A stretch of 64,000 nt of DNA from the NCBI GenBank assembly GCA_947652115.1, contig OX393569.1, positions 21,192,773 to 21,256,772 of the forward strand, given 5' to 3'. The translations under genes were made by a program, and so were the position numbers. This document shows, one piece after another, positions 10,493 through 23,905 of this stretch. The notes under the pieces were generated by a model. It was not told where the DNA came from. It searched no databases and saw nothing but the letters and a program-made list of their open reading frames with translations. Each line of letters starts with the position of its first letter. The first letter of the stretch is position 1. The DNA comes from Blastomussa wellsi. Its lineage: Eukaryota; Cnidaria; Anthozoa; Scleractinia; Plerogyridae.

Positions 10493-13229
10493 TCAAGTCG
10501 AGGCATCTCTTTTCTTGCCAACATCGTCTAGCGCCATGCCATCTGCGAGTGAGTACGCCTGGTCGACCTGTGACTTATTGACATACTCTGCGGCGAAATA
10601 CCCGACTAAGCTGATGATTAACATCACCAGAAGTATGATGAGCTTGATTTTAATACACAGGAAGTTGGCGTAGGCAAAGGCGATTACAAAGCCAAGCGAT
10701 TCCCACAGACGGTAGTTTGAAAAGGCTGCCTCTTGGTTGTCATGGAAAAACACGCCGTACATGGCTAGAAAGAAGAAAATTCAACTTGAACAATTACCGA
10801 TTTGTGCACGCTATTTATGGTGTTAGCTTGGAGAATTTCTATTTGCCGGGGTCTATATTCACAAAATATTCACGCTTAACTTTTAAGTGATACTGTGAGT
10901 AGAAAAGCCGGAGATGCTGGTCACTTTCAGGGCTGAAAGGTTTCTCAGACGTGTTGCTACATTATCGAATGAGCAGCAGCCGACAAACCAAGCCATTGGT
11001 GCCAAAACACTCTTGCCTGCCTCTCTTTATAGGTTTTTTAGGGGGGGGGGGGGGGCTCTTTCTTTGCAGCAAGGCCTGCTAGAGACAAGCTTGGTGACCC
11101 ATGGTGACCCATGACCCTCTGAAGTAGTTATATCAAACACCTTTCTAGAGAATGAGTACAGTCCAAGATCTCACCGTCAGAAGAATTGTCGTCAAATCTA
11201 GAATCTGGAGCAAAAGTAGATAGGTTGTCGCTATTTTTCCTGATTTTGCCGCATTACTGTTCTGAACACTTGAAATGTCCATGTTAGATTTCTTGTACAT
11301 GATCTAAGTACACTGATTACCATGTCTTACCATTAATCTGAGTTTGCCAAACTGCATCACAGTACCCCAGCAGTGCAGCAATAACATAAAAGACCCAGAT
11401 GAGATGGTAGTCAGGCTTCCAGATAAGCATCACAATAATGGCAGATAAATGAATCACCGCCCCGCTGATGAAAACAGGAATTCTCCCAGTGTACTTGGTC
11501 AGGCGACCCAAAGTGAGCGAAAAAAACGCGTCTGTGGCTCCAAAGCATATCATCACAAACCCGACACGATGGATCCCGAGCGAACACGTCACGAACGCCT
11601 GAGTAAAACAAAATAAAAAGTGTTAAGGCGGTGGAAAGCGAGGACACATTCTGGCGGACTCAGATGTTTCCCTATTTACCCTCGCGCGCAACATTGTTGT
11701 GGACAAACATTTTGTATCCGTTTCTGCAGAAATATTTTGTGTCCGCAACAAGGTTTCATCGTTTTTATTTATTTATTTATTTATTTTTTGCACGCGCAAG
11801 GAAACGTCACGAGCAACAAAGTGTCATCGTTTGCCACCGCCTTTACTGCAAATAAATCTTGTGAGATTTTGGGAGGACGAGGGCGAAAACGCATCGAGTT
11901 TTAGTGCTCCTTTCGTAGTTTATTGTGCTGATAAGGTAAAAAAAATTGCTACGAGGTTTGATTGACAGATTTCTTGGCTACCGAAAAAGTATTCAGTTAT
12001 GCAGTTACTAACTTTTACTACTTATCTTACTGCTAACTAAAGGCAATCTTCCGTGTTAATCTGTGCTACAAATATATAAAATTACCGCGGTAAAATCGCC
12101 AAATGTGAAGGCCTGTTCCAGTCCACTGAACATGGTCAGCGGTAACACCAGGAGCATGCGCTTGTCCCTCAGATGTTTGATAGTGGCGATCAGCAGACTC
12201 ACGCCGGACTCTTGCTCCTTCCTTCGGTCCAGACTCCCGGTGAGTCGGTCTAACAACACGATAACTAACAGTACTGCGAACACGCCTGTTCCCACGTATA
12301 TACTCAACAGTCTGATAACCAGCTTATGGTCGTACTCATCGGTGGTATTGGTCAATTTAGGGGGGTCCGTGCAGAAGCGCGCGCCGCATACTTCGTCGGC
12401 GTTCTCACGAAAGGTGTCCTTCATTCCCTGTTGAAGGACAAGTGACGAGATAAGGTTCCCCCAGATTTGACCGCTCTGAAAGATCAGGAAAAAAGTGCCG
12501 AAGTATCGCGTCACAACCGCGTCTTGGGTCTCATGGTTCAGCTCAGAGTATCGGATTCCTGTAGTCGTCAGGTAGGCACATTTTGACGACCAAAGCGGCG
12601 CCGCACAAGTACCTGAAAATGAGGAATCAAATGTTAGCTTCTGAAGTACCGAGTATCTTCGAGATGCAACTTCCCAGAGTCTCAGGTGCCCAACAAACTG
12701 GACCAAAACCAACAATGTTAGAGGGAAAAATACGACATTGCCGATCAAAAATGAGCTTCCTCGACTCAAACGTAAACGTGTCCCCAGAAAACATTTTTAT
12801 CTACTCACCGATTATTATGGAAGCAGGGATAAGAGTTGCCCACCTGGCGTAATAATTAGCCACCGTGTACAAAACGTAGCCTGTCATGGATAACACCAGA
12901 GTCCATTTGCAGCCGAGTCTTCCGATCACAAATGGTGGTACGAAAATACACGACAGGATCAGCGCGCCATAAATTACACTCAGCGACGCTAGACCTAGGC
13001 CCTCTACTTTGTTCAAACTGCTCTGCAAATTTTGAAGCGATTGAAAGGCGGTGAAGAGGAACAGAAAACCCAAGCTAATGATGTATATATTCTTGGTGAT
13101 CTTTCGCTTCTCTTTCTTTCTTTGCGCGGGTGTTAGTTGTTCTACTTCATCCTTATCATCGTTCGCAACCAAGTTCTTGGCACTTGCTCCTATATCTTCC
13201 AGCGGTTCTTCTAAAGCCTTTTCTGCCAT
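10493..13229 (-). CDS. UNC93A: UNC93A-like multipass membrane protein, 4 coding exons
   Basis: Minus-strand exons in order: 13229-12809, 12612-12086, 11598-11331, 10764-10493; 495 aa, splice phases 1, 0, 1. The N-terminal ~60 residues are charged and cytosolic-looking, followed by about 11-12 hydrophobic segments. UNC93 hallmarks are NLQSSLN after TM1, FGTFFLIFQSGQIWGN, GLEQAFTFGDF, VTCSLGIHRVGFVMIC, DAVWQTQIN and NYRLWESLGFVIAF; the last two closely resemble animal UNC93A. The family is a major-facilitator relative; UNC93A lacks an agreed substrate, UNC93B1 is the Toll-receptor chaperone, and nematode UNC-93 associates with a two-pore potassium channel. The start is the only ATG before the acidic N-terminus; an acceptor at 13258-13259 shows that a 5'UTR exon lies upstream. 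The gene converges on SH3PXD2. Length is near that usual for the family. Confidence 0.9.
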
Positions 13230-16200
13230 TGTCCCACTTCCTCAAACTGTTACAAATCTGAAAAATACAATTAAACTAAGTGTTACACTGTATCTCGAGG
13301 TTACTCTTTCCACGATGCCGACAATACTCCAGCCATGTGTCACTGAGAATCTCTCTTCGTCACTTCATCTGGTACAAGTGTTCGTTAAGAACACATTCCG
13401 AACAATAAAAACGACTATTTCAGCCACTTCTTGGATGCCCGCGTCCGCCAAATAGAGGCATCATTTACAGTAGGAAAGGAAAACAAACTGTGGGATGTTT
13501 TTCTTGGATTGGCGCCTGTTCGCTTAGTACGGCATCAGCGAGCATTCGCCTTGTACTGTAGTTTGACTTCCATACCGTATTCGGACACCGAAGAAACTCC
13601 GGTTTCAAATAAACACCGGATCTATCGACGAGTTTAAGGTTACTGCAAACCTTTTGGGGTGCCTTCCGGCAAACTATATATCACCGAAAAGGTGATTAAA
13701 CGACCCCAGCGTTTTATCGAGGTCCCGGCGCTTAAATTTGAGGTCCGGCGCTTATTTTAATTTTGTGGTACTAAACTGAATCTTATCAACAAATACGGTA
13801 TAATAATTAAATTTCACAGGTGAACACGCTATAACAGTTCAAGTTATTAGTTTTTCTCCCCCACATCCAAAAAGCTACCAAGTTGGTGGCATTTTGACAT
13901 TGTTCTGGTGAACATTTTTGTTAAATTTTGTTTTGAATATGTAAAATAAGTGAAAAGCGAGGCTTCAATAAATGATGAAAAGTACCTATGTTAATAAACG
14001 CCGGGTCCCCCAATAAACGTTAACAGGGCCGTGTATGAAATAAACGCCGGGACGTCTAATCGAGAAAACTTTTCCATATGATATGGCACTTATTTACTGA
14101 GTGGCAGGGATATTTGGCTCGAGGCCAGGACGGATGGACCGAGCGCAGCGATGTTTGTGCGTCCTGACGAGAGCCAACTATTTCTCCGTCCGGCCCAACC
14201 TATAACTTCAATCAATAAGTTTTTTATCAGATGACTGATATTTTTACGAATTTCTTGCGCGCATGCAGACGCGGTAGTCCGTTTCGCGCGCATTTTGAAA
14301 AGCCAATCAGGTAGCCCGTGCCAGTGAAGTGCACGTGAACTTCTGAGTTCTGTGATACAAAATATTCACACTTCTGTCAAAACTAGGGCTAAAGCTTCGC
14401 TTTTCTTCTGCTTAGTTTCAAAGTAAATTCAATCCAAACACATCGTTAGAGTTATTCGAACTTTACAAAGATAACGTTTCAAGGCCTACGAAAAAGAATT
14501 TTCACGGAAGGACGTTTACGGTTTTGCTTGCTTCGCTTCATGTATCTCTTCGACTTCAAACATCTTTTCTTTGCCACTGAGGATTCTAGACGTCTGCTGT
14601 CGCTGCTCAGTCCCAGACTCAAGTGAATTGGTTTGTTCCGTGACGATTTTGAACTCTATATTATGGTTGCCGTCGAGGTTGTGCTTAAAATCAGCTTCGT
14701 GAAAACTAGTGGAACAGTGTCGGGTAAGTCGTAAACATAATCACATTTTGTAAAAGTTGCACACAGATTTTCAAACTCAGCAGGGGAATTTTTAAAAGGT
14801 TACATCTTTCATGTTTTACTCTGACGAAGGTTTTGTTCAGGAACCGGACTAGTTTATTTTTGAGTATGTAGTATTTTTGACTGGCAGCTCTCATTGTTTT
14901 TTTATAAGTGGCACTGCATCTGTTACTACAATACTTGAAGACGTGCTGAGAGACGAATCAACCGAAGACGAATTTGGCCACATAATTCGTCTTAACACCG
15001 GATATATACTTAGACGATTTACCGTCTCAGGCAGACAAATTACCCGTCTCATACGGCTAATACGGATGATTCGTCTCTAGTATAAATTCGGCCATTGTTT
15101 TATAGGCCGAGTTCTTGTTAAAAACTGCGAAAGAGATGCAGGCTATCCACCAAAACAGTGTTTGTTGGTTAACAAAAGTAAAGTAAAAAAAGTTTGTATA
15201 TAGGGGTCCATATAGGCTGAGACGCATTTAAGGTTGTTTCTCATGCAATGCAGCAAGTGGCCAACGATTCTTATAGCCTTCGTGCTCACGCGGAAGGAAA
15301 TATTCCATGTACGAGTACAATACAATGGCCCTGTATTTTCCAATTTATGCAGAATATCTTGAGGCGTATAGTGGGTGTATTGGAGGCTGGGTATGTACAC
15401 GCCGAACAAAGGTTCCTGTGTAAACTGAACGTCATGTCACTATTAAAGGTTATCAACAATGGCTAATATGAATTCCAAACGAAAATTTACATTTCGTAAA
15501 CTCACTGGATGGCTGAGAGCTTTGTTTTATCGAATTACACCAAACCAAAAGAAAAATATTTTACAGAAAAGCACATATCGTCTGGGCTATGCGAAGAGAA
15601 GGCTTATATATCTTTTGGGTCAGCTGAAAATGCAAATACATTTTAAAAAGCCGATAACAATCAGTTTAAAATCGCTGAATCGAAAAAGAACGAACGATCG
15701 CGACTCACAGCACTGAAATATACCTCCCAAAAAGTAGTAGTAGTAGTAGCAATTTATTTATCCACATTTTACTAATGAGTAGGACTCAAATTGGATTGTC
15801 ATTGTCATTGGATTGGATTGCCATTTCATTCTCAAGGCGCTAACCATCATTTGACACAACCTCTGTTTCGCAAGAGCGTCATAACACGCCATGAATCAAT
15901 TTCTGAATGGAACTGAGTCACGACATGGTCACGAGAAGCCATACATTGACCCCAGCTGCAGCTGTCTGTTGTTTTCATTCTCTCCGCAATTTTTAAGGGG
16001 TGTGCGCACCGGGACCCTTTGCATTAACTTCTACACAGTGCAACTCATATAGCTGTAGCTTATTACCAAACAACAGCTCTCCTTAGCCTTTACTCTACAA
16101 GCTCCAAGTTTAAATTGAATGGGGTATCAGCTCGTGTTTCCTCCTCAAGGTGGGTTACTTTGGACGCGAATATTCATTGTTTTTAACTTCCCGGACTTGA

Positions 16201-17335
16201 CCATATGGTTTACTCAGGCTTACCGGTTTGTAAGACAGAAATAGGAAACCACAATTCTTTAGCTGCAAATTGTTTACAAGCTGGCGAAAGCACAAGGTCA
16301 CGATCGATATTAACTTTGCATGCAACGCTGAATTCGCGGTATTTTTCAGTGAATGGCATCTTTAGCTGAATAGAATTGTAAAATCACTGTACTGTACGTA
16401 CCTGTTACACACAAGAGGATATTTATGAGTAGTAATTCCAAGTAATTAAGAGGTATTCTTCCAATGCTTGGAGATCGCCTTCCTCAAACCGTAACAACCC
16501 CCCAATGGACTTGAAATCTCAGCGCGTTTGTAACGTAAAAAGAGACTGGAACGAGTCAGAGTTTACTTTTCGTCTGGTAGAAACGAAAACTAATTAGTTT
16601 TGACACTAAACCGTTCTATTTACCTTTTTCCGCTGTAGATCGTATACATGTACGACCGTATGCTTCTGAGTTCTTAGTTGTGCTTCGGCGATGTTTGATG
16701 CTTTGTAGAGACCCTAGACTGTATCTAGGGAACATTTCATCTCGAGGTAGTTATATATAATGATAGAACGCTCTCCCCGTCCCCCCACCCTTTCCCCCGA
16801 TATGACGCATATCCTGTAGCTCCAGCCTAGAGGAAAGAGGAATTTCAGGCTTCAGCTGCAGCCTCTGGCATTTCAGATTCAGAAGGACTTTTTCTTTTTC
16901 TTCTTCATGTAGGCCCGGGAAGGGGAAGGGGTACTTGACCCATGTTTGGGTATAGCAGGGTATAGGGATGCCGCTGGAGGTAGGAAACCCTGACCCCGTT
17001 ACGTTTAGGACAAAAATAACGTGAAACACGTAACCTGTTTAAGACAGAGGAAAACCTTTTCTTTATACTACAGCGCCAATGTCTAGTCCTGAAAATGATC
17101 TAATGTTGACTGATAACCGGCTAAATAAATACGGATCAACGTTTCTGATATCGGATATGCTTAAAACTAGACGACAAGTCTTGACGCCATACTCTGTAAA
17201 GGACGACTTCATACTGGAATTAAGACAGACTCGCTTGAAATTATATACCATGTTCAGGACTAAGGGGTCAGAGCGGCACGTCACCGTATAGCTCATATAA
17301 GGGAGTACCCCCCCCCCTTCCCCGGCATGTATTGT

Positions 17336-17363
17336 AACAACAACAACAACAACAACAACAACA
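17336..17363 (+). repeat. (AAC)n microsatellite
   Basis: Uninterrupted AAC/ACA trinucleotide run next to a poly-C stretch (17308-17316). Confidence 0.9.
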
Positions 17364-18394
17364 ATATTTTATTACTTCAGAATTAGGTCTTAATTTCCTG
17401 GCTGAGCAGGTAGCAACGCTAATCGAGGCGGGCCAGGATAATCAGGAAAGAAAAAGAAGAATACACACTAAAAATTTACACACTAAAAATGCAAATAAGT
17501 AATAATTAAATAGGAAAACAGGATAAATCTACAGAAACAGCTAGCTATGTAATGTAAGCATTGTAGGCACTATTGTTTTTATTGTAAGTAGTTTTATTAT
17601 TGTAAATAGAATTGGCAAACCACTCCCTACGTTTTAAGACTGTAAATAAAGTTAACGACTACCGATTACCGATGTATCATGTTCAGACGTTTGTTTATTG
17701 AGTAGATCCGGAGTAGAATTTGTTACTGTTGATATTGCTTCAAATACAAAATTAGGCTCCAACGAGTCGGTTAATGCACACTGCTCTCGTCAAGAGCTTT
17801 TGTGTTTCTTGATCCTCGCCGCATGAGAACCAGGAAAAACCGTACGATATCTTCAATGTACATTGGACGCGGAAATAGTGTTTTGTTTAGCGGACATCTG
17901 TTGACACACCGTCTAGTCGAAAGGTATCGAAAAATGAAGTCTTGACAAGAAATGGCATGGTCCCATGACCTTTTGCTCCCAGATTGCATGCATAATTTCC
18001 GCATGCAAAATTTACTTGAGGCCCAGTCTCCTTCGCAGCCTTTTTTGGGGAAACGTTGAGTGATCCCATAAAACGGCTACGAATTGAAGGAGAGTAAAGG
18101 AGGCCAGAGCAGACTACATTTTATCTTGAGATTGGTTTCAAAGCCTAATTGTTTCATTGGCGTAGACTGCGATTATACAGCTCCGAACGCACTGCCACAT
18201 TTTTTAACAAGTTGAAAGAAGAGTGAAACTAGGTTGAGGGCTTAGAGATGGCTGAATGGTGGCAACAGTGATTGGCCGCTTGTTGTTTCTTTCGAATAAG
18301 GGAACGATCACTACTTTGTCAAAGATAACATCATGTAAACGACAGCAGCTCATGGAGGCTACCTCGTTTGTAAAATGTGTTGTGTGCAATAAAA

Positions 18395-18555
18395 ATGTAA
18401 ATGGAGATCTGCTCCGACGAAGGGCTAACGCTCGAAACGTCAGCTCTTGAATCTCTTTACGGTGGCCAATTCACATTATCAACCCAGTTGATAAAACCAA
18501 ATTATATTGTTATACTTCCCACCGACGCAGCACCACAGTTTTTTTTAGAAACTTA
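18395..18555 (+). mobile_element. probable Penelope-like retroelement end fragment
   Basis: It contains 'gacgaagggctaacgctcg' followed by 'aaacgtcagctcttgaatct', then 'ggtggccaattcacattatc' and 'tacttcccaccgacgcagca'. As I recall these are conserved words at the ends of Penelope-like elements in invertebrates. A related 'gacggctcagtctgtcgaaa' motif occurs at 55858-55970. No reverse transcriptase remains. The family assignment rests on memory of the motif. Confidence 0.45.
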
Positions 18556-18877
18556 CTCCCTCTATTCATTTTAATAATGAACTGCAGAATATTGCACAGC
18601 CAAAGAACGTTCAGTAATTGAACTAATCCGATTGTTTTCCCTGCTTATTTATATAGCCTATATACGAAATCATCCATTACGAAACATCTAATGACAACAA
18701 CAGTACTTAATAAGCAACCCGCGGGAATTCCCATATGAAACAGACGGGGCTGTTCGTCACAGCCGCTCCTGGGATTGTCAGCGTGAAAGGCCTGTATCTA
18801 TATCTTTCCAAATTGCATGACGCTCCCAGAAAAACGTCTGTATGGGAGACTTCTTGAGTGAGCGGCTTTCTTTTTAT

Positions 18878-21800
18878 CTAAACAGTGTCAATTTTCTTTT
18901 CTTGATCTGGACTACCTTTCAGGATTGGGCTTCGCTCAGCCTCGTCTCTATCTTGTCGGTCCATCAGTCCAATGCTCCCATCTTCCCCTGCAACACTGTG
19001 GCGTTGACAGCAGTAGATTTTATAGTCTTCTTTCCAGGCCTCCGCTTGCTCCACGGTCTGGGCCATAGGACTGTACCTCGTCTCTGGGAGCCAGAGGGCC
19101 ATGACGCCCGCGATAATTCCAAATACGCCAAATATGACCAGCGGAAGCGTTTTGCTCATGTTAGGAAGATCAGCCTACAGACCATAATAGAACAAAGTTA
19201 GTAAATTGGCAGGATGTCCAAACCCAGTCTTCGCTTGAAGACGAGGAGAGAGATAAAATGTTAAAAATTGCAAGAGTGAGAGTATTAATGTTTCATACCA
19301 GTAACACGATGTATGGTGTTATTATGCTACCAACACGAGCCATCATAGAGCATACTCCTATCCCGGTATTCCTGTAACAAAAACGAACAACGCCATTCTT
19401 AAACAAACGTTACAGCCGGATAGGGTGGTTTTTAAAGAAAAATTCTGATCAGAAAACGTGCACCAACTCAAAACGTTAAACTGGGTTGGTGGGGAAGAAT
19501 AGGCCATTTCCGAGTTTGCTTGAGCCTCTATTTCAAGGCGAGTCTAAGTGCAACTGAAGTCTCTGCAATGAAAATGAGTTTTCATTGATATGGAAAGTAA
19601 AACTAGTTACCATCACAAAACTTTCGCACTTCAAGACTCGCTTTGAAAGAGAGGCTCAAGGGAGCTCGGAAATGGCCTATTAAATAAAGTATACCTAACT
19701 ACCTACGACACGCCTGCCTGTAAATATTATGACATCCGTAAACGCCACTTAAGGACGTTCGCGCAAAACATTTCTGCCATTGATTTTTTCTGAAACTCTC
19801 ACCACTGTAAGATAATGAGCAATTGATGTCAGAAATGTAAAAAAAGTTGGGGGTCACCGACTTCGTTTTGGAAAATCGCGCTTCGTAAGCGAATACGGCT
19901 ACAGTGTCTGTAAGCACAAAAATATTGCAAATAAATCCTTGAAATGAACGTGTCTCTGCCAAATGTTGTTTAAATGGACCCATAAAGTAAATTTATTCAA
20001 TTGCTGTGGTTCCTTAAAGAAAAAAATTCGCATTTAGCGACCACATATGCACTCGCCTAACTGCCGCAAGATGGCAGGATTCGATGTCCTGTGGGCAGAA
20101 AATCTTAAAATTGTTAAATTTCCCACATTGATTTTTTGACAATCTGCCGAGAATTTTAAAATCAGTCCATGGAAAAAAGTAGGGGTCACCGACCATTTAA
20201 GAGAGTAAACTACCAGCAAAGCTACGAAATGGCTTCTGGCCCTTTGTTTTTTCTCAGCGTGCGCGCTCGATGGATGACGTGGCGTGACGAATTCCGTGCG
20301 CAGTAACGATGCGCAGAAACAATTAGCGCGAACGTCCTTAAAACAGCAAAATGCATTCGCCAGTGCACGAGACTCTAACAGTCAGTCAGCCGTCAGTCAG
20401 TCAGTCAGTCAGGCAGTCAGCCGTCACTCAGTCAGTCAGTCAGGCAGTCAGCCGTCAACCGTCAGTCAGTCAGTCAGCCGTCAGTCAGTCAGATGATCGG
20501 TCGATCAGTCGGTCAATATGTCACAGTCCGCCGGTCAGCCAGTCATGCTTCAGTCACTTATCGTCCTCTGCAAACACACGAAATTGCATTATTTGTTGGT
20601 GGACTCTAACTTCCATTTATTTCTCCAGATCTACTAACCTGATCATTGTCGGGTACAGTTCTACGGTAAATATATATATTCCCAGGAAGGTCGCCAAGAT
20701 ACACGTTTTACCAATAACGGCCAGGATCGTCACGATGTCTTGATACTCTAAGAGGCAACAAAATCGAAACAAAAGGACATTTAATCGATTATCTCAAAAC
20801 TCTGAACTGAACTCATTGAAAATGTCATCTTATTATGGAACGTGCTAACATGGAAGGTCTCCCTACTATATGTGAGTGCGAAAAAATGAGTTTGAAACAC
20901 AAAAAATTGACTGAAGTATGGTTACGTCAAATGTAACTGTAAGAATGACTTAAATGAATTATAACCCTCGTACGCAACATTTACACAAATTTGTTTCACG
21001 ACCATTTTATTCCACTCAACAGACTCTCGACATTTTTCGCTTTGATGTTAGTTCCGTTCTAGTTCACACGTTGTTTTGTATGGGTTTTTTTGCATAAAAC
21101 GTCCGGAGGCGAGAAGAAATCTGAAAGTTTTTAAATACGAATACTCAGTTTACTGACCTTCACCAGAAGGTACTGCCAGTACTAACATTTCCGCCACTCC
21201 TCCAGTGATCATGAAGGAAGCGTACGGAATACGACGGCCAAATCTAAAAAAGAGCATAACATTTTTTTAAACAAGTTAATCAGCAACTATTCGTAGAACA
21301 GATGAACAAGGAATTAACTGCACGGTAACTAAATTGATTGAAATAATTCTGAAGAAAAGCCACCCGAGGCGAACAACAGTTCGCGAACCTAGTACCTCGG
21401 AGTTTGATCACTGTTTCTCTTATGGCTAAGCTAAGCGCCATGCGAGGCCAGATAAGGATGTGGCTAATATTTAGGTAGTATTCCATGTCAACGTAGATAT
21501 GAAAGGTTCACGTTCGATACAATATCAAGTCACGCATGTAGCACTAGAGTTGAAACAGACCCATACCGGGGGACTCCCACATATTAAGCACGTAACGAGG
21601 GTTCTAGTAAGGTAGTTTGAAAAAAGGTACAAGAAGCGTGGCTTAGGCTGACCGTTTAGGACGCCATAATTATACTCTTAATAACATCCTCATAGCACTC
21701 TGAATCCAATCTGAGTCTTACTTTGGATGCGATCATGGGGAGTTGACCATTCAACAATTATTTATGTGCATGCGTTATATACGAGTTGCTATAACTATCT

Positions 21801-23872
21801 CATATTAACCAATTGCGAGTGTAATAATTATTTTATTAAAAACGCCCAAAGAATTGCAATATTTGAGCTCCGCAACTCTTCTCACTGACGCGCATACCTA
21901 TAAACTTGTGTTTCATGGCACCATAAGCTTATATACCATGACCAGTGTAAACCAATCAAAACTCACGAATTGCAATATACCAGTTGTATAGACAATAACA
22001 CTCAAGCCTGCGAACAGGCTCCTGTCTCGGAGGGGGCGCTATTTTCAGGCGCGAAGCCCCGAGCAGTGGAGCCTGTAGGCGAGTCGCAGAATATCGAATG
22101 TTCTGCGTCCAAATTTTGGACGCAAAGCGCTGATTGGTTAAAATTTGACAGTTGACAGGCTAAGCAATTCGTGGGGCTCGTGTGGGTGGCAGCCGCGATT
22201 TTGGAAGATGCGTGCAGGCTTCCCTTCGCATGACCCCACCACCCGAGTGTTCGGGAAGCCTGTCCGTAGGCTAATAACACTCATATCAAAACAAACAGAT
22301 AGTAATTTAAGGGATACCTTGACAGGAAATACCAGAGAAGTAAAGCTCCTGGAATTTCTACAATACACAGGATGAAGAAGTTCAGGTACATGTCTCCAGC
22401 CAGATTTCCAACGTTTAAATTAATTCCAAAGTAAACTAACGCATTCACGAACCTGCAATAAACACAGCCAGGAGTTTGAAAGGAATTAATTTATTATATG
22501 GCACCACATTATATCGCCAGCAAGGTTCTTTTATCCCAACTTATGCATGAGGTTGGACAGAACAGGGGCGGATCCAGGAATTTTTGATAGGGGGTTCCAA
22601 AGATGAATATTAATAGACGATCCTGTCCACGCGAAAATTTTAGCGTCAAACAAGTAGTAAAAAGAAAAAATAGTCGGTTTGGAAAGGGGGGGGGGGGGGG
22701 GGTCCGGACCCCTCCGACCCCCCCTGGATCCGCCACTGCAGAGACACGATGACAGCAAAACATTTTGTCCAAGAATACACTACAGTGACCTGGCCAGGAT
22801 TCGAAACCTGAGTCCAGCGCATTAACCATATCAGGTAGGATTAGGCCACCGTCCTTCCCCTATTGGTCACTTTCAAAATCACGTGTTTTTTTATTTTATC
22901 ACGTCCAATTGTATCGCGGGCCCATATTGGAAGGACAATTCTTTCCTTGTAGGTAGTTTTCTAGCTTTATAATGTGGTTTACTCCACTGAATTATTGTCG
23001 GCAATTCCTTGAGATGCTTTTTCTTTCCTCCTTTAAATTCGTGCATGAGACGATTGCAGTTTCAATGTTTTGTTGCGGATTAATCTTATTTATCCTTTTT
23101 GAAGAGATTTATCTATAGGAATGCGATGAAAAGATAGGTTCGAATTTTTTCCTGGAATAGTTATTGCGTAGCGGAACACAGCAGTTATAATGAGAAAGCA
23201 TACCTGCTACGCAAGGTAAAATTCATTCACCACGAAAGCCGCAATTTTGAATTGTGTCCGTCCAATGCGAGCCTTCACTACTTTTAGTCCGCGGCAACTA
23301 AATATTTCACGTGATTTTGGCCACACTATCGACAGTTAGGGTTGATTTAGCGACTGAAAATTCAGTTATGCTAACCATAGTTAGTAGACTAACTGTATGC
23401 TAACTTATTTACCACAGTAGTTTTGCAAGTAATCTTTATCCCTATTTTAACATTGTCGACCCCACAAGCTCTAAGCTTTAAACCTTATCGTGTTTAAATA
23501 AAGGATATGATGATGATGATGAGACTTCGTTCCCACCTAACGTGTTCATTGATCGTGTACAAATTCCACTTACCAGTTAAATCCACAGATAATAGTTCTT
23601 TTCCTGAGCTTTGGAGTTTTCACCATGTCCAGAATTCCATAAGTTTTCCTGTTCTCGTTGCGATTTCGGACCTCTTCCTTTTTGAATTCCTGTATCACAT
23701 GTTTTAGATGAGTGGACTCAACAGCAACATGATTTTTCTTGGCGTATTTCATGAGCAGTTCATGAGCCTCATCAAGACGATCTTTAGCAATTAGCCAGCG
23801 AGGAGACTCTGGAATCAACCTTGAAACGTAATTTATGTTACTTACTTAATTGAACACGTAATGAAAGCGAGA

Positions 23873-23905
<33 letters not shown>

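Larger units (their letters stand above)
13258..18877. other. intergenic between UNC93A and the SLC22 gene
   Basis: About 5.6 kb with no coding exon I can support. It includes the unmapped UNC93A 5' exon(s) and promoter, a weak foldback-like stretch around 14080-14230, (AGT)n at 15736-15750, a GGGTATAGGG-type degenerate element around 16900-17330, (AAC)n at 17336-17363 and a Penelope-like fragment at 18395-18555. A basic 85-codon ORF at 15459-15716 has no splice, homology or codon support. Confidence 0.5.

Noticed and set aside
15459..15716. 85-codon basic ORF
   Set aside because: AT-rich, no domain, no nearby consistent splice partner; could be chance.
22509..22829. 106-codon minus-strand ORF with Gly/Pro runs
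   Set aside because: It spans a MITE and its poly-G tract; not a gene.
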